From Streptomyces tirandamycinicus (GTDB lineage: Bacteria; Actinomycetota; Actinomycetes; Streptomycetales; Streptomycetaceae), in the NCBI RefSeq assembly GCF_003097515.1, contig NZ_CP029188.1:6864531-6928530 (forward strand): a stretch of DNA of 64,000 nucleotides. The letters are read 5' to 3'. How positions within the stretch are numbered: position 1 is the stretch's first letter; each line of letters starts with the position of its first letter. Made by a program: the position numbers and the translations under genes. This document shows positions 56,064 through 64,000 of this stretch, piece by piece. The notes beneath the pieces are model-generated. The model made no database searches and had not been told where the DNA came from. It was given only the letters and a program-made list of their open reading frames with translations.

Positions 56064-56786
56064 TCAGCGGGCCTCGCGGACCTCGGCGGGAGTCGGTGCC
56101 GTGCCCCCGAGGTGAGCGGGTACCCACCAGGTGTCGGAGGCGTCCCTGGGGCGCACCGGATAGGCGCGCTGCGCCGACTCCAGCAGCTCCTGGACACGCT
56201 CCCGCAGCCGGCGCGTGAGAGCCCCGGCGTACTGGTCGGTCGGCGCCTCCATGGCCTCGCCGACGCGGATCGTCACCGGGATGTGGCTGCGCCGGAGGTT
56301 CCTCGGCCGGCCCTTGGTCCACAGCCGCTGCGTGCCCCACAGGGCCATCGGGACGAGCGGCACGCCGGCCTCCTGCGCGAGCCGGGCCGCGCCGGACTTG
56401 AAGCCCTTCAGCGTGAACGACTGGGAGATGGTGGCCTCCGGGAAGACGCCGATCACCTCGCCCGCGCGCAGCGAGTCCAGCGCGTGGGCGTACGCGTCCT
56501 CGCCCTGGCGCCGGTCCACCGGGATGTGCTTCATGCCCCTCATCAGCGGGCCCGAGACGCGGTGCCGGAAGACCGACTCCTTCGCCATGAAGCGCACCAG
56601 TCGCTTCTGCGGCAGCGCGGCCAGGCCGGAGAAGATGAAGTCCAGGTAGCCGATGTGATTGCTCACCAGCACCGCGCCGCCGGACCGGGGGATGTTCTCC
56701 GAACCCTGGCAGTCGATCTTCAGGTCGAGCGCCTTGAACATCGCGAGTGCGGCGCCGATGACCGGCCGGTAGACGAGCTCTGCCAT
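56064..56786 (-). CDS. lysophospholipid acyltransferase (PlsC-like)
   Basis: A 240-residue 1-acylglycerol-phosphate acyltransferase family protein. The catalytic NHxxxxD motif is VSNHIGYLDFIFSG (about 41-54). The glycerol-phosphate binding FPEATIS is near 115, and LVPMALWGTQRLW is motif IV-like. A hydrophobic N-terminal segment (5-20) likely anchors it to the membrane. ATG 56786 is chosen; AAGGG lies somewhat distant. It makes phosphatidic acid or a related acylated lipid. It is divergent from the thioredoxin-like gene. Confidence 0.9.
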   Translation of the reverse strand: MAELVYRPVIGAALAMFKALDLKIDCQGSENIPRSGGAVLVSNHIGYLDFIFSGLAALPQKRLVRFMAKESVFRHRVSGPLMRGMKHIPVDRRQGEDAYAHALDSLRAGEVIGVFPEATISQSFTLKGFKSGAARLAQEAGVPLVPMALWGTQRLWTKGRPRNLRRSHIPVTIRVGEAMEAPTDQYAGALTRRLRERVQELLESAQRAYPVRPRDASDTWWVPAHLGGTAPTPAEVREAR

Positions 56787-57088
56787 GTCGGGAGAGGCCC
56801 TTCCTTCTGTTTCCCGGGGAGGGTTCTCCCAGCGGAGGTTACGCAGCCGTAGGTATTCGGCATTGGGCAGATGGTGCCCCATGTACGGCGCGACGGCCAG
56901 TCCTCGGCGCGTCGTGCGGCGAGATTCTCGTCACGTCGTGTCACCTGCCACACCGCCACGGTGTTCACCGCCCGGTTACCTCCGTGCCTCCCGTCCCTCC
57001 CGCTCGCCCGCGGGCCGGGGCGGCGGGCGCTTCCGGCGGCTCGGACGGTCGGGAATCATCCCGGCCCCGGGAACGCTGGAGGGAGTCG
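56787..57088. other. divergent spacer
   Basis: 302 bases between acyltransferase and thioredoxin-like genes. I see no gene and no strong hexamers or inverted repeats. Confidence 0.5.
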
Positions 57089-57538
57089 ATGACGGGACTC
57101 GCGGGTGCGCGCGTGACGGTCCCCGCGGTGGCGGGGCGGTCGGTGCGCCGCACCGCGCACGGGCGGACGGGCGGGAGACCGATGGTGAGCGGACCGGGCG
57201 AGGAGCACGGGGAGCGGCGGCTCGGCGCTGCCGAGCTGGGCGCCGAACTGGGGGAGAGGGCGACGCTCGTACAGTTCTCCAGCGCCTTCTGCCAGCCGTG
57301 CCGGGCGACGCGCCGCACGCTCGCGGAAGTCGCGGGAATGGTGGACGGCGTCGCCCATGTCGAGATCGACGCCGAGGACCGGCTCGCGCTCGTGCGCGAA
57401 CTGGACGTCCTTCGCACCCCGACCGTGCTGGTGCTCGACGCCCGGGGCCGGATCGTACGGAGGGCCGCCGGGCAGCCCCGCAAGGCGGACGTGATCGCGG
57501 CCCTCGGCGAGGCCGTGCGGTGGCCGGCGCGCGGGTGA
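57089..57538 (+). CDS. thioredoxin-like protein
   Basis: A 149-residue protein with a thioredoxin fold in residues 45-149. The redox motif is FSSAFCQPCRATRR (CxxC), followed by AHVEIDAEDRLALVREL and the cis-Pro segment VLRTPTVLVLDARGRIV. Close relatives I recall usually begin with a transmembrane segment; here residues 1-40 are Arg/Gly-rich and not convincingly hydrophobic. An internal start at M32 is possible. ATG 57089 has GGAGGGA upstream. It is followed 216 bases later by the flavin reductase gene. Confidence 0.85.
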   Translation: MTGLAGARVTVPAVAGRSVRRTAHGRTGGRPMVSGPGEEHGERRLGAAELGAELGERATLVQFSSAFCQPCRATRRTLAEVAGMVDGVAHVEIDAEDRLALVRELDVLRTPTVLVLDARGRIVRRAAGQPRKADVIAALGEAVRWPARG

Positions 57539-57754
57539 CGGCTGCCGGACGGGCGCCCGTGACGCAGCTCCCATCCGTCCGTGCCCACTTGACTGCGTCC
57601 GCCCGCAATCGTCAGTCTGACGATGTGCCGACAGAACTCCTTCCCGTCGGGCGGGCGCCGCACCGAGCAGCCTCGGCCCGAGCCGCGAGCCCGCTCCGCC
57701 CGGGTGTCTGAGCCGCGACGAACCCGACCGACCCCCTCGCGGAAGGAACCCTCC

Positions 57755-58261
57755 ATGGCGGCCAGGCCCGGCCTCGGCACCCCTCGACTCGCCTCCCCCG
57801 ATCTGCTGCGCTCCGTGTTCCGGCGGCACGCCGCCGGAGTGGCGGTGATCACCGCCCGGGGCGACCGCCCGGTGGGCTTCACCGCCACCTCGCTCAGCTC
57901 CGTCGCCGCCGAGCCGCCGCTGCTGTCGTTCGGCATCGGCACCGCCTCCTCCAGCTGGCGGGTCATCGCCGACGCGGACCATGTCGGGGTGCACATACTC
58001 GCCGAGGACCAGCGCGATCTGGCCGCCACGTTCGCCCGCAGGGGCGCCGACCGGTTCGCCCCGCCGACCCGGTGGCGCATCGGGCCCGAGGGGGTTCCGC
58101 TCCTGGACGGCGTGCCGGCGTGGCTGGTCTGCCGGGTGGTGGCCCGGGTGCCGGCGGGGGACCACCGCGTGGTGATCGCCGAGGCGGTCGCCGGTGACCC
58201 GGAGGGACCCGGTCGCCCTCTGCTGTACCACCAGGGGCGCTTCAACGCGTTGAGGGACTGA
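57755..58261 (+). CDS. flavin reductase family protein
   Basis: A 168-residue split-barrel flavin-binding protein. The N-terminal RSVFRRHAAGVAVITARGDRP and GFTATSLSSVAAEPPLLSFGI are diagnostic, and the C-terminal LLYHQGRFNAL is the closing motif. ATG 57755 has GGAAGGA upstream. Such reductases supply reduced flavin to two-component monooxygenases, or act as NAD(P)H:FMN oxidoreductases. No monooxygenase gene is nearby. The etf operon starts 190 bases downstream with its own promoter. Confidence 0.9.
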   Translation: MAARPGLGTPRLASPDLLRSVFRRHAAGVAVITARGDRPVGFTATSLSSVAAEPPLLSFGIGTASSSWRVIADADHVGVHILAEDQRDLAATFARRGADRFAPPTRWRIGPEGVPLLDGVPAWLVCRVVARVPAGDHRVVIAEAVAGDPEGPGRPLLYHQGRFNALRD

Positions 58262-58341
58262 GGAAATCCGGTTACACAGCGTTGGCAAGGTCACAGTTCC
58301 AAGCGCTTGCTCACCGGGTACGTAGTGGGTGTACTGGCGAG

Positions 58342-58420
58342 TAATATTTCGTTCGGAGCGCCGGTCGCCCCGACCGGAAAACCCCGCCTTCAGGCGCCTA
58401 TGCTGCCTGCACAAGGCAGC
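58342..58420 (+). promoter_or_regulatory. promoter/leader region of etfBA
   Basis: Two -10-like hexamers, TAATAT (58342-58347) and TATGCT (58399-58404), precede the gene. The second overlaps a perfect 7-bp hairpin GCTGCCT-GCACA-AGGCAGC (58402-58420). The start GTG 58452 follows AGGAGAG. The hairpin may be an operator or mRNA element. Confidence 0.45.
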
Positions 58421-58451
58421 TCGGAAATGACGATGCAGTAGGAGAGCCGGC

Positions 58452-59237
58452 GTGAGCTTGAGGATCGTTGTCTGTGTGAAGTACGTGCCCGACGCCACCG
58501 GCGACCGGCACTTCGCCGATGACCTGACGGTCGACCGCGACGATGTCGACGGCCTGCTGTCGGAGCTCGACGAGTACGCGGTCGAGCAGGCGCTGCAGAT
58601 CGCCGAGGAGGCGGACGACGCCGAGATCACCGTGCTGACCGTCGGTCCCGAGGACGCCAAGGACGCGCTGCGCAAGGCGCTGTCCATGGGTGCGGACAAG
58701 GCCGTCCACGTCGAGGACGACGATCTCCACGGCACCGACGTGATGGGTACGTCGCTGGTCCTGGCCAAGGCGATCGAGAAGACCGGCTACGACCTGGTCC
58801 TGTGCGGCATGGCCTCGACCGACGGCGTCATGGGCGTCCTTCCGGCGATCCTCGCCGAGCGGCTCGGCGTTCCGCAGGTGACCCTGCTGTCCGAGGTGTC
58901 CGTCGAGGACGGCACCGTCAAGGGCCGCCGTGACGGCGACACCGCGTCGGAGCAGCTGGAGGCGTCCCTGCCGGCGGTCGTGTCCGTGACGGACCAGTCG
59001 GGCGAGGCGCGCTACCCGTCCTTCAAGGGCATCATGGCCGCGAAGAAGAAGCCGGTGGAGTCGCTGGACCTGTCCGACCTCGACATCGAGGCGGAGGAGG
59101 TCGGCCTGGAGGGTTCCTGGACCGCGGTCGACTCCGCGGCCGAGCGCCCGGCCCGCACCGCGGGCACGATCGTCAAGGACGAGGGCGAGGGCGGCAAGCA
59201 GCTCGCGGAGTACCTCGCGAGCCAGAAGTTCATCTGA
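58452..59237 (+). CDS. etfB: electron transfer flavoprotein beta subunit
   Basis: A 261-residue EtfB. It starts LRIVVCVKYVPDATGDRHFA. The AMP-binding and structural region includes EITVLTVGPEDAKDALRKAL and VLAKAIEKTGYDLVLCGMAS. The recognition-loop region is VSVTDQSGEARYPSFKGIMAAKKK. GTG 58452 has AGGAGAG upstream. etfA follows after 58 bases. The EtfBA heterodimer collects electrons from acyl-CoA and other dehydrogenases and hands them to the quinone pool; acyl-CoA dehydrogenase and related genes are present elsewhere in the window. Confidence 0.96.
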   Translation: MSLRIVVCVKYVPDATGDRHFADDLTVDRDDVDGLLSELDEYAVEQALQIAEEADDAEITVLTVGPEDAKDALRKALSMGADKAVHVEDDDLHGTDVMGTSLVLAKAIEKTGYDLVLCGMASTDGVMGVLPAILAERLGVPQVTLLSEVSVEDGTVKGRRDGDTASEQLEASLPAVVSVTDQSGEARYPSFKGIMAAKKKPVESLDLSDLDIEAEEVGLEGSWTAVDSAAERPARTAGTIVKDEGEGGKQLAEYLASQKFI

Positions 59238-59295
59238 GCTTCGGTCATCAACCCAACCGCCCCGCACACTTCGCAAGCAGGAGAGAAGAAGTCCC

Positions 59296-60270
59296 ATGGC
59301 TGAAGTTCTCGTCTACGTCGACCACGTGGACGGCGCCGTCCGCAAGCCCACCCTGGAGCTGCTGACGCTGGCCCGCCGCATCGGCGAGCCGATCGCCGTC
59401 GCGCTCGGTTCCGGCGCCGAGGCCACCGCCGCCACCCTCGCCGAGCACGGCGCGGTCAAGGTCCTCACCGCCGACGCGCCCGAGTTCGCCGACTACCTGG
59501 TCGTACCGAAGGTGGACGCGCTGCAGGCCGCGTACGAGGCGGCGTCGGCCGGCGGCTCCCTGGCCGCGGTGCTGGTGCCGTCCTCCGCCGAGGGCAAGGA
59601 GATCGCGGCCCGTCTCGCGGTCCGCATCGGCTCCGGAATCATCACCGACGCGGTCGACCTGGAGGCCGGCGACGGGGGTCCGGTGGCCACGCAGTCCGCG
59701 TTCGCCGCCGCCTTCACCACCAAGTCCCGCGTGTCCAAGGGCATCCCGGTCATCACGGTGAAGCCGAACTCGGCCCCCGTGGAGGCCGCCCCGGCCGCCG
59801 GCGCCGTCGAGGCGCTCACCGTCGCCTTCGGTGACAAGGCGACCGGCACCAAGGTCGTCTCCCGCACCCCGCGCGAGTCGACCGGCCGCCCCGAGCTGAC
59901 CGAGGCCGCGATCGTGGTCTCCGGCGGCCGCGGTGTCAACGGCGCCGAGAACTTCTCGGTGATCGAGGCGCTCGCCGACTCGCTCGGCGCCGCCGTCGGC
60001 GCCTCCCGCGCCGCCGTGGACGCCGGCTGGTACCCGCACTCCAACCAGGTCGGCCAGACCGGCAAGAGCGTCTCGCCGCAGCTGTACATCGCCTCCGGCA
60101 TCTCGGGCGCGATCCAGCACCGGGCCGGTATGCAGACCTCCAAGACCATCGTGGCGGTCAACAAGGACCCCGAGGCCCCGATCTTCGACCTGGTCGACTA
60201 CGGCGTGGTCGGTGACCTGTTCGAGGTCGTCCCCCAGCTGACCGACGAGATCAAGGCCCGCAAGGGCTGA
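59296..60270 (+). CDS. etfA: electron transfer flavoprotein alpha subunit
   Basis: A 324-residue EtfA. The N-terminal domain is AEVLVYVDHVDGAVRKPTLE. The FAD-binding C-terminal domain has AIVVSGGRGVNGAENFSVIE, GASRAAVDAGWYPHSNQVGQTGKSV-type text and QLYIASGISGAIQHRAGMQ, VAVNKDPEAPIFDLVDYGVVGDLFEVVP. It is complete and of normal length. CAGGAGAG precedes ATG 59296. It is co-transcribed with etfB and followed by a strong terminator at 60291-60322. Confidence 0.97.
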   Translation: MAEVLVYVDHVDGAVRKPTLELLTLARRIGEPIAVALGSGAEATAATLAEHGAVKVLTADAPEFADYLVVPKVDALQAAYEAASAGGSLAAVLVPSSAEGKEIAARLAVRIGSGIITDAVDLEAGDGGPVATQSAFAAAFTTKSRVSKGIPVITVKPNSAPVEAAPAAGAVEALTVAFGDKATGTKVVSRTPRESTGRPELTEAAIVVSGGRGVNGAENFSVIEALADSLGAAVGASRAAVDAGWYPHSNQVGQTGKSVSPQLYIASGISGAIQHRAGMQTSKTIVAVNKDPEAPIFDLVDYGVVGDLFEVVPQLTDEIKARKG

Positions 60271-60290
60271 GTCCGGCAGGACGCCCGTCC

Positions 60291-60322
60291 GGGGCCGCGC
60301 GGTGACGCCACCGCGCGGCCCC
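60291..60322 (+). terminator. strong hairpin after etfA
   Basis: GGGGCCGCGCGGTG (60291-60304) pairs over 14 bp with CACCGCGCGGCCCC (60309-60322) around an ACGC loop. It lies 21 bases past the etfA stop. Confidence 0.85.
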
Positions 60323-60384
60323 GCCGCGTTCCGGGAGACCATTGACGCAGATCAGTCACCCCGATAGCTTCACCATGCGGATTG

Positions 60385-60407
60385 TTGATTCCGTCAGGTG
60401 GAATCAA
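60385..60407. promoter_or_regulatory. perfect inverted repeat before DUF6986 gene
   Basis: TTGATTCC-GTCAGGT-GGAATCAA has perfect 8-bp arms and a 7-base centre. It ends 22 bases before ATG 60429, directly in front of the ribosome site GGAGG (60415-60419). An IclR- or similar-type operator is possible. Confidence 0.6.
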
Positions 60408-60428
60408 GCGAGTGTGGAGGGTGCCAGG

Positions 60429-61718
60429 ATGGGTCAGCAGGAGAAGGTGTCGACGAGCCTCGCCGGCGCGGTCGGCGAGGGCATCAGCGCCTCCCTCGCA
60501 CCGGTGGACGCCGAGCTCGCCCGCCGGTACCCGGGAGACCCCGGCACCCGCCAGCCCGTCCACACCGTCTATGTGCCCGGCGACGCCTTCGGCGCCGGAA
60601 CGATCCGCTCCTGGGGCGACCAGGCGCTCGCCTCGCTGGACGAGCACGCCCCGGACGCAGCGGCCCTCGCCCGGGTGCTCGGACTCCCCGGCGACCTCGC
60701 GGAGGCCGTCTACACCCGGGTACGGGCCAAGCTGGAACGCGAGCCCGTGGAGGACCTCCGCGTCGACTTCGAGGACGGGTACCACGGCCGCGACGAGGAC
60801 GCCGACGCCGCCCGTGCCGCCCGCCTGCTCTCCGAGGCGCACGCCCGGGGCACGGCGGCGCCGTACACGGGCATCCGCATGAAGTGCATGGAGGCCGCCG
60901 TACGCGACCGCGGCATCCGCACCACCGACGTCTTCCTGACCGGCCTGATGGAGCACGGCGGACTGCCCGGCGGCCTCGTCCTCACCCTCCCGAAGGTCAC
61001 CTACCCGGAGCAGGTCACGGCCTTCGTCCGGCTCCTCGAGGCCTTCGAGAAGACCCACGGACTCGACACGGGACGGATCGGGTTCGAGATCCAGATCGAG
61101 ACCAGCCAGGCCATCCTCGCCGCCGACGGCACCGCGACCGTCGCCCGCATGATCGACGCCGCCGAGGGCCGCGCCACCGGGCTGCACTACGGCACCTTCG
61201 ACTACAGCGCCTGCCTCGGCGTCAGCGCCGCCCACCAGGCGAGCGACCACCCCGCCGCCGACCACGCCAAGGCCGTCATGCAGGTCGCCGCCGCCGGCAC
61301 CGGCGTACGGGTCTCGGACGGCTCCACCAATGTGCTGCCGGTGGGCGGCACCGAGCAGGTGCACCAGGCCTGGCGGCTCCACTACGGCCTGACCCGCCGC
61401 GCCCTGGCCCGTGCCTACTACCAGGGCTGGGACATGCACCCCGGCCACCTCCCGACCCGCTATGCCGCCGTGTTCGCGTTCTACCGCGAGGGCCTTCAGG
61501 CCGCTGCCGCGCGCCTCGCCGCCTACGTGGCCCGCACCGAGGGCGACATCATGGACGAGCCCGCCACGGCGAAGGCGCTCAGCGGCTACCTGCTGCGCGG
61601 ACTGGACTGCGGCGCGCTCGACGACGACGAGGTCACCCGCCTCACCGGCCTCACCCGGGCCGAGCTCGACGGCTTCGCCCGGCCGCGCCGCGGCGATCTG
61701 ACGGCCACCGCCCGGTAG
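60429..61718 (+). CDS. DUF6986 family protein (HpcH/HpaI aldolase-like)
   Basis: A 429-residue TIM-barrel protein related to HpcH/HpaI aldolases and citrate lyase/malate-synthase-type folds. Conserved acid/metal segments include VDFEDGYHGRDEDADAARAA (about 115), IGFEIQIETSQAILAADG, LHYGTFDYSACLGV, and C-terminal YQGWDMHPGHLPTRYAAVFAF. ATG 60429 follows GGAGG by 9 bases; the longer frame from 60342 would span the inverted repeat and is rejected. The chemistry is likely C-C cleavage or condensation of a small acyl or keto acid, but the substrate is not known. Confidence 0.85.
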   Translation: MGQQEKVSTSLAGAVGEGISASLAPVDAELARRYPGDPGTRQPVHTVYVPGDAFGAGTIRSWGDQALASLDEHAPDAAALARVLGLPGDLAEAVYTRVRAKLEREPVEDLRVDFEDGYHGRDEDADAARAARLLSEAHARGTAAPYTGIRMKCMEAAVRDRGIRTTDVFLTGLMEHGGLPGGLVLTLPKVTYPEQVTAFVRLLEAFEKTHGLDTGRIGFEIQIETSQAILAADGTATVARMIDAAEGRATGLHYGTFDYSACLGVSAAHQASDHPAADHAKAVMQVAAAGTGVRVSDGSTNVLPVGGTEQVHQAWRLHYGLTRRALARAYYQGWDMHPGHLPTRYAAVFAFYREGLQAAAARLAAYVARTEGDIMDEPATAKALSGYLLRGLDCGALDDDEVTRLTGLTRAELDGFARPRRGDLTATAR

Positions 61719-61833
61719 CCGCCGCACGGCCGTCGGCCACCGCCGCGCATGCCGCTCGCCGGCGCGGGGCCGACCGCCCGGCGGCGGAACACGACGTGCG
61801 ACGACGGCCGGCCGCGCCGCGCTGCCCGCCCCT

Positions 61834-61856
61834 CGCCCCCCGGGGCCCCGGGGCCC
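61834..61856. terminator. GC-rich palindrome between convergent genes
   Basis: CCCCGGGGCCCCGGGG-type self-complementary sequence in the 154-base gap between the DUF6986 gene and the leftward response-regulator gene, about 20 bases beyond the latter's stop. Confidence 0.4.
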
Positions 61857-61872
61857 GGCGGCGCCCCGAGCC

Positions 61873-62655
61873 TCAGTCGAGAAGGCCGGCGTGGTGGGCG
61901 AGGAGGGCGGCCTGGACCCGGTTGGCCGCGCGGACCTTGGTGAGGATCCGGCTGATGTGGGTCTTCGCGGTGGCCTCGCTGATGCGCAGCGCTGCGGCGA
62001 TGTCCGCGTTGGACAGGCCCCGGCCCAGCGCGACGAGCACGTCGCGTTCCTTCGCGGTGAGCGCCCGGAGGCGTTCCCTGGCTTGGCCGGCCCGCTGCTG
62101 CCGGGCGCGGGCTCCGCGTTCTTCGCCGTCCTCGGCGAAGTGGCGGAGCAGCCGTCGGGTCACCTTGGGGGAGAGCATCGCGTCGCCGCGCGCGGCGCTG
62201 CGCACAGCGTTGATCATGTCGTCCGCGGTGGCGTCCTTCAGCAGGAAGCCGACGGCACCGTGGCGCAGCGCGGTGCGCACGTACTCGTCCAGGTCGAAGG
62301 TGGTGAGGACGACGACGTGGGGTGGGTGCTCCGAGCGGGCGAGCCGTTCGGTGGCCGTCAGCCCGTCGGAGCGGGGCATGCGGATGTCCATCAGGACCAC
62401 GTCCGGCCGGAGGACGCCGGCCATGGTCACCGCGGTGCTGCCGTCGGATGCCTCGCCGGCCACGGTGATGTCCGGAGCGGACTCCATGATGGTGCGCAGC
62501 ATGGAGCGCACCATCCATTCGTCGTCCACGATCAGGACGCTGACGGTCCCGCCCGTCCCGCCCGCCGGAGTCGTCCCGCCCACCGGAGTCGTGCCGCCGG
62601 CTGGAGTCGTGCCGGTCGTGCCGGTCGGGTCGTTCGTGCTGTTCGTGTCGGTCAT
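61873..62655 (-). CDS. NarL/LuxR-family response regulator
   Basis: A 260-residue two-component response regulator. Residues 1-37 are a low-complexity Thr/Gly/Pro head with a TTPAGG-like hexapeptide repeat. The receiver (38-160) has VSVLIVDDEWMVRSMLR and the phospho-acceptor Asp90 in VVLMDIRMPRSDGLTATERL, with the Lys in FLLKDA. The C-terminal LuxR HTH (about 195-255) is LTAKERDVLVALGRGLSNAD, SEATAKTHISRILTKV. ATG 62655 overlaps the histidine kinase stop by 4 bases, so the pair is co-translated. Confidence 0.94.
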   Translation of the reverse strand: MTDTNSTNDPTGTTGTTPAGGTTPVGGTTPAGGTGGTVSVLIVDDEWMVRSMLRTIMESAPDITVAGEASDGSTAVTMAGVLRPDVVLMDIRMPRSDGLTATERLARSEHPPHVVVLTTFDLDEYVRTALRHGAVGFLLKDATADDMINAVRSAARGDAMLSPKVTRRLLRHFAEDGEERGARARQQRAGQARERLRALTAKERDVLVALGRGLSNADIAAALRISEATAKTHISRILTKVRAANRVQAALLAHHAGLLD

Positions 62656-63878
62656 CGGGCACTCTCCGTGGCCGGGGGTCCCTCGGCGGTGTGGGCCGTG
62701 GGCGGGGTTCCGTCGAGGGGGATCTCCGCGAGGATCCCGAAGCCGCCGCCCGGCATGGGCTGAGCGGTGAGCCGGCCGCCGAGGAGGCGGATGCGTTCGG
62801 CGATGCCGAGCAGACCGTGTCCCCCGCCGGGCAGGTCGGTGGTGCCTTCGGCGGTGCCGCGCCGGTTGGTGACCGTCAGCCGCAGCAGCCCCGGGGTGTG
62901 CCGGACCTCGACACGGGTCTCGGCGTCACCGGCGTGCTTGTGCACATTGGTGAGGGCTTCCTGGACGACGCGGTAGACGGCGTGCTCGACCAGTGCGGGC
63001 AGTACCGGCATTGCGGGCGACCCGGATTCGGTGGTGGCCCCGGTGCCGTCGGTCATGGTCAGGGTGACGGGGATGCCGGTACGCCGGGATTCCCCGACCA
63101 GGTCGTCGAGTTCGGCCAGGCCGGGCTGGGGAGCCAGCGGCACCTCGGTGTCGGAGCGCAGCACCTCCACCAGCGAGCGGAGTTCGGTCAGGGCCTCACG
63201 TCCGATGGTGCCGATCTGGCGGCCGAGCGTGAGGGCGGTCTCCCCGCGGGCGGCCTCGAGGGCGGTGGCGTGCAGGACGATGAGCGACACCCGGTGGGTG
63301 ACCACGTCGTGCATGTCCCTGGCGATCCGGGTGCGTTCGTCGCTGCGGGCCTGCAGCACCCGCTGGTGCTGCTCGCGTTCGGCGCGTTCGGCGCGCTCCC
63401 GCAGCTCGGCCAGCAACGCGCGGTGGGCACCGACGTACAGCCCGAGGAGCGTGGGCAGCAGGCAGATCCCCAGACTGATGGGCACCGCGGCGTCGGCACC
63501 GCCCATGTCCCACACCGGTACGGCGACGATCACGAGTGCGGCCACTGTGGCCGGTGCGGCCTTCCGCCAGGAGGCGCTGCGCTCCGCGACCGTGTACTGC
63601 GCGACCATGACGGCCACCCAGGACGACAACGCCACATAGGAGCCCAGGGCGCACAGCAGGAACAGCTTCGGGTGGCGGCGCCGCCGCCAGGCAGCCGCGC
63701 CGGTCAGCAGCCCCAGCGGGACGGCCAGCCAGAGCGGCGGAATCCAGTCGGCGTAGGCGAAGTTGGCGGACCGGCCGTCCTGCACGGCCGTGGTCAGCGC
63801 GAGGGCGACCGCCACGGCGACGTCGGCGGCGGGACGGGCCCGCTTCCGTACGGCGGCGCAACGCAGGGGCCATCTCAT
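62652..63878 (-). CDS. NarL-type sensor histidine kinase
   Basis: A 408-residue membrane histidine kinase with about five hydrophobic segments in residues 15-150 and no obvious extracellular sensor domain. The HisKA_3 phospho-acceptor is His190 in ERTRIARDMHDVVTHRVSLIVLHA-type text. The ATP-binding domain has VVQEALTNVHKHAGDAETRV and a glycine loop GGGHGLLGIAERIRLLGGRL. It partners the response regulator by 4-base overlap. Ligand and target genes are unknown. ATG 63878 is used; no strong ribosome site is seen, so a nearby start is possible. The last 122 bases of the window hold nothing recognisable. Confidence 0.9.
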   Translation of the reverse strand: MRWPLRCAAVRKRARPAADVAVAVALALTTAVQDGRSANFAYADWIPPLWLAVPLGLLTGAAAWRRRRHPKLFLLCALGSYVALSSWVAVMVAQYTVAERSASWRKAAPATVAALVIVAVPVWDMGGADAAVPISLGICLLPTLLGLYVGAHRALLAELRERAERAEREQHQRVLQARSDERTRIARDMHDVVTHRVSLIVLHATALEAARGETALTLGRQIGTIGREALTELRSLVEVLRSDTEVPLAPQPGLAELDDLVGESRRTGIPVTLTMTDGTGATTESGSPAMPVLPALVEHAVYRVVQEALTNVHKHAGDAETRVEVRHTPGLLRLTVTNRRGTAEGTTDLPGGGHGLLGIAERIRLLGGRLTAQPMPGGGFGILAEIPLDGTPPTAHTAEGPPATESAR

Positions 63879-64000
63879 GGGATGAGGCTAGCGGCGCCGC
63901 CGCGAGGCGGCGTCAATCGATAGTCGTACGGCGCCGCCGCGGAGCTGCACCTTTCCGCCGACACCGGGCGCGCGGATCGGCGGACGCCCGCACCCGCGGC

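Overview
The window is high-GC actinobacterial DNA, almost certainly from a Streptomyces chromosome. It carries a full two-domain geosmin synthase, DUF397 and DUF6415 proteins, an NsdA-like developmental regulator, a PAS/SpoIIE-type phosphatase and secreted Streptomyces-style proteases, with the usual GTG/TTG starts and G/C third positions. No rRNA, tRNA, CRISPR array, insertion sequence or phage gene was seen.

Layout. 0-1.7 kb: a truncated XRE-type regulator divergent from a small cassette (DUF6415, DUF397-like, CxxC mini-protein). 2-6.6 kb: alpha/beta hydrolase, the threonine-to-glycine pair tdh-kbl, a LysR regulator overlapping kbl by 4 bases, and the broken front half of a GNAT acetyltransferase. 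6.7-14.3 kb: a HisC-like aminotransferase and an acyl-CoA synthetase, divergent from a crotonase, a double DUF35 (OB-fold/zinc-ribbon) protein and two thiolase-fold proteins lacking the nucleophilic cysteine. This resembles the actinobacterial acyl-CoA side-chain retro-aldolase systems. 14.4-16 kb: three small genes, two probably leaderless. 16-27.7 kb: geosmin synthase, secreted amidase, universal stress protein, APH-like kinase, NsdA-like regulator, PAS-SpoIIE phosphatase and an AMIN-like secreted protein. 28-34 kb: FprA-type ferredoxin reductase, an orphan GltD with an internal insertion, and a class A PBP-like protein whose transpeptidase motifs are degenerate.

34-45 kb: secreted tripeptidyl-aminopeptidase-like hydrolase, small unknown protein, two TetR regulators (one with twin operators facing a 3-hydroxyisobutyrate-dehydrogenase-like gene), lipoprotein, F420/NADP reductase-like protein, MFS transporter and a secreted subtilase with a P-domain. 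45-50 kb: PadR regulator with a large acyl-CoA dehydrogenase, an SbnA-like (2,3-diaminopropionate-type) synthase, and a fragment of an NRPS condensation domain that ends in low-complexity sequence, which looks like the scar of a lost natural-product cluster. 50-55 kb: KhtTU-type K+/H+ antiporter pair convergent with a P-type cation ATPase. 55-64 kb: B3/4-domain protein, lysophospholipid acyltransferase, thioredoxin-like protein, flavin reductase, etfBA, a DUF6986 aldolase-family enzyme, and a NarL-type two-component system at the right edge.

Themes. Acyl-CoA metabolism recurs (acyl-CoA synthetase/crotonase/DUF35/thiolases, the PadR-linked dehydrogenase, and EtfBA as likely electron acceptor). 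The spacers are unusually rich in short tandem repeats (units of 7 to 42 bp). At three genes (28257, 34378 and 36402) the repeated or duplicated unit begins at or contains the 3' end of the gene. The most useful leads are the aldolase-like module, the degenerate PBP, the NRPS scar next to the SbnA-like gene, and the 3'-end repeat arrays.
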